Positions 1 through 9,556 are shown, numbered from the stretch's first letter. The stretch: DNA of 64,000 bases from Prevotella sp. (GCA_017428925.1 JAFRPY010000050.1:62001-126000); one strand, 5' to 3'. A program made the numbers and translations. Notes: generated by a model from the letters alone, not told the origin.

Positions 1-715
1 ATGCCACAATAGAGGCATTCAGGTCGCCAGCCATCTCGATATCTTCGAAGGCGATGACCATACCGATGACCGTACCCAAGAAGCCCAGCGAGGGAGCCAT
101 GCTGATGAAGAGGCGAATCCACGAGGTGCCTTTCTCCAACAAGGATGTCTGTACGGCACCATAGCTGGCTATCGAATGCTCAATCGACTCCAGTGGCTCA
201 TCGATGCGCAACAACCCTTGATAGCAAATAGATGCCACGGGGCCTCGCGTGTTGCGGCACAGCTCTTTTGCCTCGTCAATTTTTCCTTCACCGACGAGTG
301 TGCTCAGGTCGTCGGAGAATCGGCGGGCGTCGATCTCTGAGAGCGTCAGGTAGATGATTCGCTCAATAGAGAATGCAAGTCCCAGCACCAAGGCCAATGC
401 AACGAGCGACATGAAGCCTGCATTGCCTTCCAAGAACTTCTTCTTCAATATTTGGCGCAAACCACCAGTCTGCTCGCCGGCCTCCAGTTCGGCAGCCATG
501 CTTACACTGTCCATCTCCTGCATCAGGGTAGAGTCGGCAGAGAGGGAGTCGGCGGCCAGCACATCCGAGCTGTCTGCACTCGCTGTGGCCACCTCCTTCT
601 GGGGAGTCGTGCCCGTTGCGGGCTGTGCCACTGCTGAGGGTGAAGCCATCAGCAAACTAAGCAGAAGCAAACCTTCCGCCACGCCCATGATCCATTTGTT
701 TCTTCTCGTTTTCAC
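1..715 (-). CDS. MotA/TolQ/ExbB proton channel family protein (5' part of gene, cut by window start)
   Basis: Reverse-strand translation gives a hydrophobic N-terminus ending in MASPSAVAQP, probably a signal peptide. An acidic/Ser/Ala-rich stretch follows, then a membrane segment (GFMSLVALALVLGLAFSIER). Near the window edge is the ExbB/TolQ signature GFLGTVIGMVIAFEDIEMAG. The family forms the inner-membrane proton channel that energises TonB- or Tol-dependent transport, usually with an ExbD partner that would lie beyond the left edge. The start is uncertain: a GTG at 715 gives a positively charged N-terminus (KTRRNKW) before the hydrophobic core, while the ATG at 688 is 9 codons later and in frame. 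Family confidence is high; the exact paralogue is not resolved. Confidence 0.85.
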   Translation of the reverse strand, partial: MKTRRNKWIMGVAEGLLLLSLLMASPSAVAQPATGTTPQKEVATASADSSDVLAADSLSADSTLMQEMDSVSMAAELEAGEQTGGLRQILKKKFLEGNAGFMSLVALALVLGLAFSIERIIYLTLSEIDARRFSDDLSTLVGEGKIDEAKELCRNTRGPVASICYQGLLRIDEPLESIEHSIASYGAVQTSLLEKGTSWIRLFISMAPSLGFLGTVIGMVIAFEDIEMAGDLNASIVA

Positions 716-860
716 CTTCAATATGATAATAATGTTTTTAAAGTGCTGCAAATTTAGATAAAATACTCGAATAAAAGGCGAGACGTATTAAGAAATTAAG
801 TTTTCTTTAGAGGAATGAAACTTTTTTTCCTAACTACCGGTAAAGAATTGGCTCTCTTTC

Positions 861-891
861 TTTTGGCTTCAGCGAAAAATTTGTACCTTTG
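861..891 (+). promoter_or_regulatory. Bacteroidota-type promoter
   Basis: TACCTTTG at 884-891 matches the -7 consensus TAnnTTTG. TTTTGG at 861-866 is placed correctly for the -33 element. It lies just upstream of the ATG at 908, giving a very short leader. Confidence 0.6.
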
Positions 892-907
892 CGACAAAAC
901 TCATGAT

Positions 908-1201
908 ATGTCGTGGAAGAAGAAATATCGGTGTGAGCAATGCGGTTATGAGACCGACGTCTACGAAGGACGTGGGTTGTTCCGGCAACACATCACGGCC
1001 GTGAGCTGTCCTGAGTGCAAGACCATTCAACAACTGGTCGTCGGCGGAATCATTGCCGATGTGGCGCCCTCGTTCGGAAGCGAGGTGGGACGCCTTTGCC
1101 TAAATTGCGGCAGCGACAAAATACAGCTATGGGACATGCACACTTGCCCGAAGTGTCGCGGCACGATGTCTTTCACTGGCGAGAAAGAATTCTGGACTTA
1201 G
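908..1201 (+). CDS. Zinc-ribbon protein of unknown function
   Basis: 97 aa. Four CxxC pairs are visible: CEQC (residues 9-12), CPEC, CLNC and CPKC, consistent with two zinc ribbons. Residues between them include acidic and aromatic positions but no catalytic motif I recognise. The start at ATG 908 is chosen because the -7 promoter box at 884-891 lies inside the longer open frame, making upstream starts unlikely. It is divergent from the ExbB-like gene. It could be a nucleic-acid-binding or redox-sensing protein; no function is assigned. Confidence 0.75.
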   Translation: MSWKKKYRCEQCGYETDVYEGRGLFRQHITAVSCPECKTIQQLVVGGIIADVAPSFGSEVGRLCLNCGSDKIQLWDMHTCPKCRGTMSFTGEKEFWT

Positions 1202-1222
1202 GAACACCTTGCTTGTTCGTCA

Positions 1223-1330
1223 GCTAATTCCACCTTTTTTATAGTTCGCACGATTAATCCCACCCCTTTTTATCTCTTTGGATTAATCCCACCTCTTTTT
1301 ATCTCTTTGGATTAATCCCACCTCTTTTAT
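1223..1330. repeat. 29-bp tandem repeat, about 3.7 units
   Basis: Units with period 29 begin at 1223 (degenerate), 1252, 1281 and 1310. The core is GATTAATCCCACCTCTTTTT and the units at 1281 and 1310 are nearly identical. The array lies between the zinc-ribbon gene and the convergent protease gene and codes for nothing obvious. Confidence 0.75.
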
Positions 1331-1341
1331 ATGACAAAAGC

Positions 1342-1381
1342 AAAGAGAGCCGAACGGAGTTGTTTCCGCTCGGCTCTCTTT
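1342..1381. terminator. Bidirectional intrinsic terminator
   Basis: A near-perfect hairpin: AGAGAGCCGAACGGA pairs with TCCGCTCGGCTCTCT around a short loop, with A and T runs on the two sides. It sits between the convergent zinc-ribbon gene and the C10 protease operon and can serve both. Confidence 0.85.
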
Positions 1382-1412
1382 CACATTATAATAAAATCGT
1401 GTGCTAATTCAA

Positions 1413-4400
1413 TTACTTCACCACAATCTTACGACCGCCAACGATATTCACGCCGCGCTGCTTCTGCTCGAGGCGCTGACCGTTGAGGTTGTAGATGGGC
1501 TCATTGCCATTTGTCAGCTGTGAATTGTCGATGGCCTCGATGCCAGTTGCCTCCTCGCCACTGATGACGATGTTCAGCGACTTAGCCGAGCCATCGGCAG
1601 CGAAGTAGGCATTGTAGCCATTCACGGTGCCTTCACCCTCTTCACCCTGAGTAAACTTTGTACCTTCGGCATTCATGATGTAGCCGTTGGTGGTGATGGT
1701 GGCATAGGTGGGTGTGAACTCCTTGCCACCGAAGATAACGGGCTCAAGAACCGTCACAGGCACCTCGACGTTCACACCACGGAAGGTGATTTGCTTGTTT
1801 GTCAGGTCCCAATTAGTACCCCAGGCATTGCCAGGAACGCTGATGATGTAAGGCTTATTTGCCTCGAAAGTGGTAGCATAGTCGAACGTAAGCGATTCGC
1901 CATCAGCACCAGTGAACTCCATCAGCCAGAAGTGGCAACGCTGATCGTCCTTCGACTTGAACCACTTCAGGTTCTTCGTGCCATTCTTCACTGAGTTCAC
2001 AGTGAATGGAAGTACGATGGTTTCCCATCCTTTACCATTATTGTTGTTACCGTTTGCAAACGTGCGGACGTAGCTGATTTCCTTAGCCGTAAAGGCTTCG
2101 GGAGCATAGAATCCGTAGTTTACATCGATATTCATGGCCTCAGCCACACCATCGATAACGAGGTTGCGGCCATAGGTTGAATAAGAGCTACTAGTAGGAC
2201 GCTGCGACTCTTCGATGTAGAAAATACAATTCTTATTCTTCACACCATCCATATACATTGTAGCATCCTTTGAAATACCGCGACAATCAATAGCAATAGC
2301 ATCAAGACCATCGCCACTCAGCTGATTAGAATAGGAAGTCTGGGCGAATTCTTTTACAGTTCCATCCGCTAACCAGTAACGGAAATACGGCTGCAGTCCA
2401 AGGCTCTTAGATGCAATATTCACCTCGCTATCGCCATTCTTCTTGTAAAGACGGATGGTGTATGTATTGCCAGAAGTCAAACCTGTCACTGTTCCCAGGT
2501 TGAAGTGGATGGTCTCTGTGCTATTGGCGGCCACCTCTACGGGTACAGATGTTGTGGCATACTTGGTGGACCCCTTCTCGACAGCAAGATAATAGGTATT
2601 GGTATACGTACTCGAAGAGCTATTTGCAATCTCAAACGTACCAGTTACCGGAGCCAGCTGGCCATTGACACTCTTCACACTAAGTGTAGTAGCGCCTTCC
2701 TGTCCATCAAACTCAAGCTTATCCTCCTTAATCTTGTTAGCATCAGCACCATAGCCAATGAACATCTTACCAGTGCCAAAAGCATTGTTCGAAGAATTGT
2801 CACCGAACATGAACCAAAGGTTGTACTCGCCCTTGGCAGCCTTTACCGTGAAATCATGTGTAGTTTCACCAGGCTTCAGCGTAGCCAGCATCGAAAGCAC
2901 TGTAGAAGCAGTTGTGCCTGTGCCATATCCCATCGAGATCTTGCCGAAATAGTCGTCGCCAGTGTTCTTAATGGTCACGCGGACAATATTCTCCTGATTG
3001 GCTTCCATGTCTCCAATAAAATCGATGCTCGTCACACTGAACTGGGCATTGGCAGGATCAACAGGATGAACTTCCACCTTAGTAACTTTACCACTAGCGA
3101 CAGTGGCAGTGATGTAGTTCTTGTCGGTCCCCTTGTCGGCATACCAAGTATCAGTACCCGTGACGCGTGAAACATGAATCAAGTCGTAGTCGCCATCTGC
3201 CTTGGAGGCAATGCCGAGATCAGACATATATGTCGTTACACCATCTGCAACTTGAATGGAATTGAAAGCCTTGTTGTTGTAGTCCTGATACAGGAACTCC
3301 AGCGAACCATCAGCATTGCGGATTGCCCAGCCTCCATCGAAATTCAGCGTAGAACCGAACACGTTGTAAGTACCAAATGAAGAACCATAGATGGTACTTG
3401 TATAGACAGAACTCTTACTCTTCCAATAGAAGTTCAGCGATGCATTCAACTCGGCAGGCTTCTCATAGGAAATGTTGATCACAGCTTGTTGGTTATACTT
3501 ATATTCTGCATCGACAACCGAAGCGGCACCAGAACCAGCACCAGCAGGCTTCAAAACGGAAAGGTTGAAGAATCCATCGTACTCGGTATTATTGATGGCC
3601 TCGGCCAGACCCCAACCCCAATTCACATGGAAGAGACCGTCCTTATAGCCATCGAGCACGAAGCAGTGGCCTTCAGAAGAGAACGATGTACCCACCGTCG
3701 CACCATAGACTACAGCGCGTCCATTGGCGAACTCGTTGTAGAGCATGTCCTCCCACTCCTCAGAGTTGAAGTATGCGCGGTCGACACTCTGCACGTAGGG
3801 ATTCATGTTCAGATACTGGCTCATTGCTGGTGGGACGTCAATGACCAGAGCACCCGAAACGTCGGAATACTCCATCTTCACGCTACGACCGCAATACTGC
3901 ATCAGTCGGCCAACGGCAACCTCCTGCTCAGGAGTGATGTCATTGGCAACGATGGTCGAGTAGTTATCTCTCATGTTGGCCCAGTCGAACGTCACGGAAG
4001 GCAGTGCAGGCAGTGTATGGCCTGTCAACGAACCCTCTGCCGGAGAGTAAGCGGGAATCACATTCGTCTGAAAATCAGGCCATGAACCATGCTTTGCCTT
4101 GTAGTTCTTGGCCTCGTTGTAAAGCACCTGAGCCATGGCTGTTGCCACGCAACCCGTCAGGATGCGCTCCTTATAGTAAGAAAGGTTATCAGGCTCACCT
4201 GCTTCATCAACATCGTCGAGCAACATGCAACGATAAGAACCAGACTGGTCCCACTTTGTGGTCATCAGTTTATTGATGGTAGTCTTTGACTCGCGACGCG
4301 GGGCTTTCTGCACCTCACTATTGCCAAGCGAACGAATCTGGTCGGCATACATCTGAAGCACGAAGCGCATGTTGTCCGGCATGTTGTTCTGGTCGAACGA

Positions 4401-4697
4401 ACCTCCCTCGACATAACCGAGAATATCTTCGGTGCGGTCGTCACCCGAAACGATAACGAAACCGTTGTCACCACCCACGTTGAACACGTGGAGAGCCTCG
4501 CCAAAGGCTTTCACCTCGTTAAGCTGCGGTGCACGCAGGGCAGCAGCACGGCGGGGGCTACCGGCATGAACGGCCTGCTTCTGCAGGAAGGCTACAGCCT
4601 TCTGCTTAGCATCTTGACTATCTACGGGACCTGCCCATGCAGTTCCGCTGATTGCGCAGAGTGCGCAAACGATACTGATAATATATTTCTTCATCAT
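1413..4697 (-). CDS. C10 family (streptopain-like) cysteine protease, secreted
   Basis: 1094 aa, starting at the double ATG (4697/4694) preceded by GGGAGG at good spacing. A signal peptide (MMKKYIISIVCALCAISGTA) leads into a propeptide-like region. The catalytic domain holds the nucleophile in TGCVATAMAQ (Cys183) and the histidine in EGHCFVLDGY (His344), followed by an NWGWG motif typical of C10 peptidases. A long beta-rich extension follows. The C-terminus reads YNLNGQR...GVNIVGGRKI, as in many Bacteroidales exported proteins. Known C10 enzymes (streptopain, interpain) are secreted and cleave host proteins. The gene is last in an operon with the 69-aa peptide gene and the second protease, with stop and start codons practically touching. 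A specific target cannot be read from sequence. Confidence 0.9.
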   Translation of the reverse strand: MMKKYIISIVCALCAISGTAWAGPVDSQDAKQKAVAFLQKQAVHAGSPRRAAALRAPQLNEVKAFGEALHVFNVGGDNGFVIVSGDDRTEDILGYVEGGSFDQNNMPDNMRFVLQMYADQIRSLGNSEVQKAPRRESKTTINKLMTTKWDQSGSYRCMLLDDVDEAGEPDNLSYYKERILTGCVATAMAQVLYNEAKNYKAKHGSWPDFQTNVIPAYSPAEGSLTGHTLPALPSVTFDWANMRDNYSTIVANDITPEQEVAVGRLMQYCGRSVKMEYSDVSGALVIDVPPAMSQYLNMNPYVQSVDRAYFNSEEWEDMLYNEFANGRAVVYGATVGTSFSSEGHCFVLDGYKDGLFHVNWGWGLAEAINNTEYDGFFNLSVLKPAGAGSGAASVVDAEYKYNQQAVINISYEKPAELNASLNFYWKSKSSVYTSTIYGSSFGTYNVFGSTLNFDGGWAIRNADGSLEFLYQDYNNKAFNSIQVADGVTTYMSDLGIASKADGDYDLIHVSRVTGTDTWYADKGTDKNYITATVASGKVTKVEVHPVDPANAQFSVTSIDFIGDMEANQENIVRVTIKNTGDDYFGKISMGYGTGTTASTVLSMLATLKPGETTHDFTVKAAKGEYNLWFMFGDNSSNNAFGTGKMFIGYGADANKIKEDKLEFDGQEGATTLSVKSVNGQLAPVTGTFEIANSSSSTYTNTYYLAVEKGSTKYATTSVPVEVAANSTETIHFNLGTVTGLTSGNTYTIRLYKKNGDSEVNIASKSLGLQPYFRYWLADGTVKEFAQTSYSNQLSGDGLDAIAIDCRGISKDATMYMDGVKNKNCIFYIEESQRPTSSSYSTYGRNLVIDGVAEAMNIDVNYGFYAPEAFTAKEISYVRTFANGNNNNGKGWETIVLPFTVNSVKNGTKNLKWFKSKDDQRCHFWLMEFTGADGESLTFDYATTFEANKPYIISVPGNAWGTNWDLTNKQITFRGVNVEVPVTVLEPVIFGGKEFTPTYATITTNGYIMNAEGTKFTQGEEGEGTVNGYNAYFAADGSAKSLNIVISGEEATGIEAIDNSQLTNGNEPIYNLNGQRLEQKQRGVNIVGGRKIVVK

Positions 4698-4698
4698 A

Positions 4699-4908
4699 TT
4701 AATCCTCCCATACGCTATGATTGTTAAACTTGGCATTGCCGAGTCCCGGGGTGTCACCATAGTCACCTGCACCAGGACCGTTGCCGGGATCATCGGTAAT
4801 ATCGGGCAACTGAGCGTCGCCTGCACCTGGGCCACTTCCGGCAAGAATGGCCTCAGTACTATAATTCAGCTCTTTGATGGCCGGCATGATATATTGCATT
4901 TTTTTCAT
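4699..4908 (-). CDS. Small Gly/Pro/Asp-rich peptide between two C10 proteases
   Basis: 69 aa. The N-terminus (MKKMQYIMPAIKEL) resembles short Bacteroidales peptides that begin MKK-Y-P. It is followed by SGPGAGDAQLP and a second NGPGAGDYGD repeat, then an acidic tail ending VWED. Its TAA stop (4701-4699) lies 1 bp before the double ATG of the downstream protease, suggesting translational coupling. Peptides of this type commonly sit beside C10 proteases and could be a secreted peptide, substrate or inhibitor, but the function is unknown. No transmembrane segment is seen. Confidence 0.75.
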   Translation of the reverse strand: MKKMQYIMPAIKELNYSTEAILAGSGPGAGDAQLPDITDDPGNGPGAGDYGDTPGLGNAKFNNHSVWED

Positions 4909-4936
4909 CTTGTTTCTTTGTTTCTTGGTTACTTTG

Positions 4937-7900
4937 TTACTTTTTCAAGATCTTCTTGCCACCAACGATATTTACGCCACGCTGCATCTGCTGCATGCGC
5001 TGACCATTGAGGTTGTAGATGGGCTGATTTTCATTTGTCAATTCATCAATCTCCATTTGAACAATGCCGTCAGTCTCGCTACGAGCTACACGAAGCACAC
5101 GGGCAGCATTGCTTGTAGACTCATCGGCATTAGCGAAGTAAGCGCGGAAGGGCAGCTCGGTGGCATTCTCAGTTTGCAATTCGAAGAAGTCACCGTCCTC
5201 ATTCAACTTGTATGCATTCTTGCAGTCAGCAATAGCGAAAGTGCCATTGAAGACGTACTCACCACTCTTGATGACTGGCTCCACATTGGCCTTAACAGCA
5301 GCATTCGAGCCGCGGAAGATGAACTCCTTGTTGTGGAGATCATACTTTTCACCCCACTTGTCGCCGGGAACAGCCAGCAGATAGGGCACGTTGGCCTGCA
5401 TCTTACGCTCGGAAGCATAGTCGAAGTAGACGGTGCCGCCTACGCCGTTGGTGTACTTATAGAGCCAGAACTTACGGCCGCTAGCATCGTTCTTGCTGTG
5501 GAACCAATCGATGTTGGCACCATCGAGCGTCGGAGTAGCCTCGAAGGGCAGCACGATGGTGTTCCAACCGCCAGTACCTCCGTTGTTGAAGTTAGTGAAG
5601 GTGCGAGCATAGGTAATCTCTGTTGCAGTAAAGTCAACGGGGAAGACGACGGGCTTGCCATCGGTCAGCGTAATCTTATCAGCCACACCACCCACGACTA
5701 CGTTCTTGCCACTGAGTTCAGCAGGCACGGTAGCGCCAGCGGGGAAGACATAGAGGCAGTTGGGGTTGCTGATGCTCGTGAGGTTGACGATGGATGCATC
5801 GAACTTGCTGAAGTCGACAGCAGCCGTGTTTTCTGGCAGATCTGTAACACCACTGTCTTCGGGCGTCACGCGTTCCAGAACACCTGTTTCAGTATAGTAA
5901 GGAATACCAACTTTCACCATGATGGCGAAATCAGAGAAGTAGCTCTTGTCTACTTTCTGAGAGTAGGTACTGCCGCTACGGGTAGAGGTCAGGGCCTCGC
6001 AGGTCAGATAGTATTTCTTGCCCGACTTCAGGCCTTCGAAGTTCACGGGATAAGCCTGCTCAGCACCCTTCTGAACGACGAACTGCTGAACAGTTTCGCC
6101 AACGATTTCCTTATTCTCGTCCTTCAGCGTGATGCGAACCGGGCCATTGAAGATGTAGTAAGACGGACTATAAGACCCCGACCAACTGTTATATGAGCTA
6201 TTGATAATTTTAATTGAACCTGTCAAAGAAGTGCTATATAGGTAAGCATTGTCATCGACATACTCATAATCCTCGAAGTCGACACCGGTGTATGTGGTGT
6301 AGTTGGCATAGTTATTTGCGTCTGTCACGGTGCCTGTCCAGATGGTCTCATTATTATACTTGATGGTCACCTCGTAAGTAGGATTGGTGAGCGATTTGTA
6401 GCCGGAGCCTTTCTCGAGGAAGAGTGACATGGTCTTCTTCTGACCGGCCGTCAGACCCACGTACATCGACGAGCCACCAACGCGGGTGCCATCGCTGCGT
6501 ACGGCTGAAATCGTCAGGTTGCTGTAAACATCGTCGCCCAGGTTGTTCAGCGTCAGAATGTACTCCAGGTACTGGTCTTCTGAAGAGCCCGTAGTGCCAT
6601 AGTAGCACACATCGTCAACCTTAACATAGCGAACGGGGTGAACATCAACAGTCGTAACGGCGCCACCCTCAATCGTGACATCGACGTAGCGCTGGCGATA
6701 GCCCGTGCAGAGATTCCATTCGGTTTCGTCGCTCTTCTTGCAAACGGGAACCAGGCGGTAAGTACCATCGGCAAGCGTCAGTGTGTTGGGGTTCAGGTTG
6801 ACATACTTATATGGGTCGGAATATCCATAAGAAGTCTCATTGCCATCGACGAGCGTGAACGTTCCGTCGGTATTGAGCACAGCCCAGCGAATGGATCCGC
6901 GATAGCCAGACCCTGTGCGGTTAAAGATAGCAGCTTGAATGCTGGAACCGTTGCGGCGCATATCCTCGCAGTTCAGTACAAGAACTTCTTCTGTCACAGT
7001 TCCTTCCTTTTTGGGCTGGATTCCGATGACAGCATTCAGTCCTCCGGTGAAGCCAGCGGGCGGGCAGGTGTAGCCCATACCAGCCCAACTGCCGAAATAA
7101 GTAACAAAAGGATTCAAGATGCCCATGTCGAACCAGCCGTTGCAAGTGCCGCCCCAGCCCCAGTTGATGTAGAAGAAGCCGGTGCTGGCCTGATAGCCGT
7201 CGGCAATGTAGGAGTGACCACCCAGCTGGTTATGCTCGCCGTAGAAAGATACCGGACGACCGGCAGCCAGTTCCTCATAGATGATTTCATCCCAGTCCTC
7301 CTGACTGTAGGAGTCGCGCATGATGGTACGCATGCCTGGGTCGTAGCCAAAGGTCTTGAAAGCAGGCACCAAAGCGCCGGCCAGTGCACCCGATCCGCCG
7401 GTGCTGTAGCTCGTGTTCAGTGCGTCAGCCACGTGGCGCATGAAACGGGGCATCTCGCCAACGGAACTGTAACTATAGTTTGAAAGAAAGGCATTGTAAT
7501 TCGGACTCCAAGCCTCAGCGGATGCCTGCTCCGTTACGTTGGAATTGTAGACGGCAGGAAGCGTCTCAGGATACTTGTAGTAAGCCATGATCATAGCGGT
7601 GGTCACTGCCATACAACCTGTTGAGCAACCAGATGGACAATTCTGACTATACACACCGCTTTGGTTCCAGGTGAATTTTACAAAGTGAGCAATGTCCTTT
7701 CGCTCTGCTTTGCGCGGTCCCTTTTTCACTTCAATGTTGTTCTCCTGTGCGAACTTCACAGCGGCTGCGTAGTCCTGCAAAGTCAGGCGCAGAGCCTCGG
7801 GCATCTGAGCTCCGTTGAGAACACCATCTTCGCTATAGCCGATGACGTCGCCGAAGCGGTCGTCGCCTGCCACGATGGCAAAGCCTTTATTTCCATTTTT

Positions 7901-8098
7901 GAATACGTAATAAGCAGAACCTTCCTCTTCGCTACTTGTCAAAGAGAGGTTTTGAGGAGCACGTCGACCGCTAGTGGCGGCGATTTTCTGCTGCAAGAAT
8001 GCTGCAGCTTTCATCTTGGCGGCGTCTTTCTTTACGGGCGCAGCCAATAGCATACCAGGCATGAGCATGGCAAGTGCTAAGTACACAAATCTCTTCAT
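4937..8098 (-). CDS. C10 family cysteine protease, secreted
   Basis: 1053 aa. A signal peptide (MKRFVYLALAMLMPGMLLAA) is followed by a propeptide with GFAIVAGDDR. The catalytic domain carries STGCMAVTTAMI (Cys162) and LGGHSYIADGY (His295) with a trailing NWGWGG. A long beta-sandwich-like region follows. The C-terminus (YNLNGQRMQ...GVNIVGGKKI) is almost the same as that of the downstream paralogue. This is the first gene of the three-gene operon, with a clear promoter 90 bp upstream. The two proteases align through the catalytic region but differ in the middle, consistent with an old duplication. Confidence 0.9.
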   Translation of the reverse strand: MKRFVYLALAMLMPGMLLAAPVKKDAAKMKAAAFLQQKIAATSGRRAPQNLSLTSSEEEGSAYYVFKNGNKGFAIVAGDDRFGDVIGYSEDGVLNGAQMPEALRLTLQDYAAAVKFAQENNIEVKKGPRKAERKDIAHFVKFTWNQSGVYSQNCPSGCSTGCMAVTTAMIMAYYKYPETLPAVYNSNVTEQASAEAWSPNYNAFLSNYSYSSVGEMPRFMRHVADALNTSYSTGGSGALAGALVPAFKTFGYDPGMRTIMRDSYSQEDWDEIIYEELAAGRPVSFYGEHNQLGGHSYIADGYQASTGFFYINWGWGGTCNGWFDMGILNPFVTYFGSWAGMGYTCPPAGFTGGLNAVIGIQPKKEGTVTEEVLVLNCEDMRRNGSSIQAAIFNRTGSGYRGSIRWAVLNTDGTFTLVDGNETSYGYSDPYKYVNLNPNTLTLADGTYRLVPVCKKSDETEWNLCTGYRQRYVDVTIEGGAVTTVDVHPVRYVKVDDVCYYGTTGSSEDQYLEYILTLNNLGDDVYSNLTISAVRSDGTRVGGSSMYVGLTAGQKKTMSLFLEKGSGYKSLTNPTYEVTIKYNNETIWTGTVTDANNYANYTTYTGVDFEDYEYVDDNAYLYSTSLTGSIKIINSSYNSWSGSYSPSYYIFNGPVRITLKDENKEIVGETVQQFVVQKGAEQAYPVNFEGLKSGKKYYLTCEALTSTRSGSTYSQKVDKSYFSDFAIMVKVGIPYYTETGVLERVTPEDSGVTDLPENTAAVDFSKFDASIVNLTSISNPNCLYVFPAGATVPAELSGKNVVVGGVADKITLTDGKPVVFPVDFTATEITYARTFTNFNNGGTGGWNTIVLPFEATPTLDGANIDWFHSKNDASGRKFWLYKYTNGVGGTVYFDYASERKMQANVPYLLAVPGDKWGEKYDLHNKEFIFRGSNAAVKANVEPVIKSGEYVFNGTFAIADCKNAYKLNEDGDFFELQTENATELPFRAYFANADESTSNAARVLRVARSETDGIVQMEIDELTNENQPIYNLNGQRMQQMQRGVNIVGGKKILKK

Positions 8099-8183
8099 AA
8101 TTGTTTTGATAACCGATATATTTTTAATTGATTAATTCCATGATATCAGAGAGCTGATACTCTTATTCTATCGAATGGGGGTG

Positions 8184-8216
8184 CAAAGGTACGAATAAAG
8201 TACAACAGACTCAAAT
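8184..8216 (-). promoter_or_regulatory. Promoter of the C10 protease operon
   Basis: On the minus strand TACCTTTG (8191-8184) forms the -7 box. ATTTGA (8216-8211) forms the -33 box at normal Bacteroidota spacing. It lies 86 bp before the ATG at 8098. Confidence 0.7.
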
Positions 8217-8345
8217 CTTTGTGGAAAAAAATTGAATATTTAAAGGTATTTAACCTTATTAATAGGTGTAGAGCGAAATATTTACGATTCTGCAGGGATA
8301 ATAGGACACGAAACGACAGCATTCTTTCCAATAAAAAAATACAGC

Positions 8346-8382
8346 TTTTGGTTGTTGTTTCATGGAAAAATTAGTATATTTG
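8346..8382 (+). promoter_or_regulatory. Promoter of the flavin-reductase-like gene
   Basis: TATATTTG at 8375-8382 is a -7 match, and TTTTGG at 8346-8351 sits near the -33 position. Transcription would start about 15 nt before the ATG at 8405. Confidence 0.65.
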
Positions 8383-8404
8383 CAGCAATAAAAGCGAAAG
8401 AAAG

Positions 8405-9010
8405 ATGAAGAGATCATTTTTTATTACATCCATGCTGGTATGCGCCATGATGCTTGCCACTCCGGCTTCGGCTCAAGAAGAGAATGGCTTTCAGAAGTTC
8501 AACGTAGTTGAGAACTTTGCCGACAACGGCTTCCAATGGTTCCGCGATGCACAGCTGTTGGCGGCAGGCAGCAAGGACGACGGCAGCCACTCGCCGGGCG
8601 CAAATGCAATGACGATTGGCTGGGGATCCATCGGAACACTTTGGCAGCGCACAGCCCTCACCGTCTATGTGGCTGAGAAGCGCTACACCAAAGAGTTCAT
8701 GGACCAGAATGAGTATTTCACAGTGATGACCTTCGATGTTGCTGATAGCAAGATACTTGGCTACATGGGCCAACACAGCGGGCGCGACGGCGACAAGGCC
8801 AAGGCGCTAGGGCTGCATACTGCCTATACCAAAAACGGAGCCCCCTACTACACCGAAGCCACCATGGTCATCGAGTGCAAGACCATGTATGCTGCCCCCT
8901 TCGACCCGCAATATTTCAAGAGCGACGTGCCGAAGAACATGTATCGCCACTTCCCTGCCGGCATTCATACGATGTATATCGGTGAGGTGGTGAACGCATG
9001 GAAGAAATAA
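8405..9010 (+). CDS. Flavin reductase-like (FMN split-barrel) protein with signal peptide
   Basis: 201 aa. A signal peptide is visible (MKRSFFITSMLVCAMMLATP, then ASAQEE). The mature part has SPGANAMTIGWGSIG, the region that lines the flavin site in NAD(P)H:flavin reductase-like proteins, followed by RTALTVYVAEKRYT and EYFTVMTFD. The C-terminus (AGIHTMYIGEVVNAW) also fits the fold. The export signal is unusual for this mostly cytoplasmic family, though Bacteroidales have such variants. It probably binds FMN; electron donor and acceptor are not known. It is followed closely by a nitroreductase gene. Confidence 0.7.
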   Translation: MKRSFFITSMLVCAMMLATPASAQEENGFQKFNVVENFADNGFQWFRDAQLLAAGSKDDGSHSPGANAMTIGWGSIGTLWQRTALTVYVAEKRYTKEFMDQNEYFTVMTFDVADSKILGYMGQHSGRDGDKAKALGLHTAYTKNGAPYYTEATMVIECKTMYAAPFDPQYFKSDVPKNMYRHFPAGIHTMYIGEVVNAWKK

Positions 9011-9058
9011 TGAAAAGCCCTTTGTAAGGCAATGTAAAACCAGAAAAATTCATAGGCT

Positions 9059-9556
9059 ATGGACTTCCTGAAACTAGTAAAAAATCGTTACAGTTGTAGG
9101 ACTTATGAGCCCCGCAACGTGGAGAAAGAAAAACTCGACTATGTCTTCGAGTGTGTGCGCTTCGCACCGTCTGCGGTGAATCGTCAGCCTTGGCGGTTCC
9201 GCATTGTTGAGAGCGATGCCGATCGGACGCTATTACAGCGTTGCTACAACAGAGAGTGGTTTACGACGGCACCCCTCTACGTCATCGCCTCTGTGCTGCA
9301 CGATGAAGAATGGGTGCGCACTGACGGAAAGGCACACGGCGACATTGATATCGCCATCGCAGTAGAACACCTCTGCCTGGCTGCTGCCGAGCAAGGACTG
9401 AGCACCTGCTGGGTGTGCAATTTCGATGCTACACTCTGCAAGCAACTCTTCTTACTCGGCGACAACGAAGAGCCAGCCGTGCTCATTCCCATCGGCTATC
9501 CTGCCGACGAACCCAAACAGAAGAAACGTAAGGCGATAGAAGAGATTATCGGCTGA
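9059..9556 (+). CDS. Nitroreductase family protein (FMN-dependent oxidoreductase)
   Basis: 165 aa, compact for the family. The N-terminal RYSCRTYEP and FAPSAVNRQPWRF are the FMN-binding signature. IAVEHLCLAAAEQGLSTCWV and the C-terminal IPIGYPADEP are also family hallmarks. Such enzymes reduce nitro, quinone or related compounds with NAD(P)H. It lies 48 bp after the flavin-reductase-like gene, probably in the same transcript, suggesting a flavin/redox pair. Confidence 0.88.
   Translation: MDFLKLVKNRYSCRTYEPRNVEKEKLDYVFECVRFAPSAVNRQPWRFRIVESDADRTLLQRCYNREWFTTAPLYVIASVLHDEEWVRTDGKAHGDIDIAIAVEHLCLAAAEQGLSTCWVCNFDATLCKQLFLLGDNEEPAVLIPIGYPADEPKQKKRKAIEEIIG

Noticed and set aside
2505-4276. Long plus-strand frames opposite the C10 protease
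   Set aside because: They mirror the protease reading frame, have no promoter and no protein-like pattern.
4874-6196. 440-codon plus-strand frame opposite the second C10 protease
   Set aside because: It is antisense to a clearly real protease gene; composition follows from that gene.
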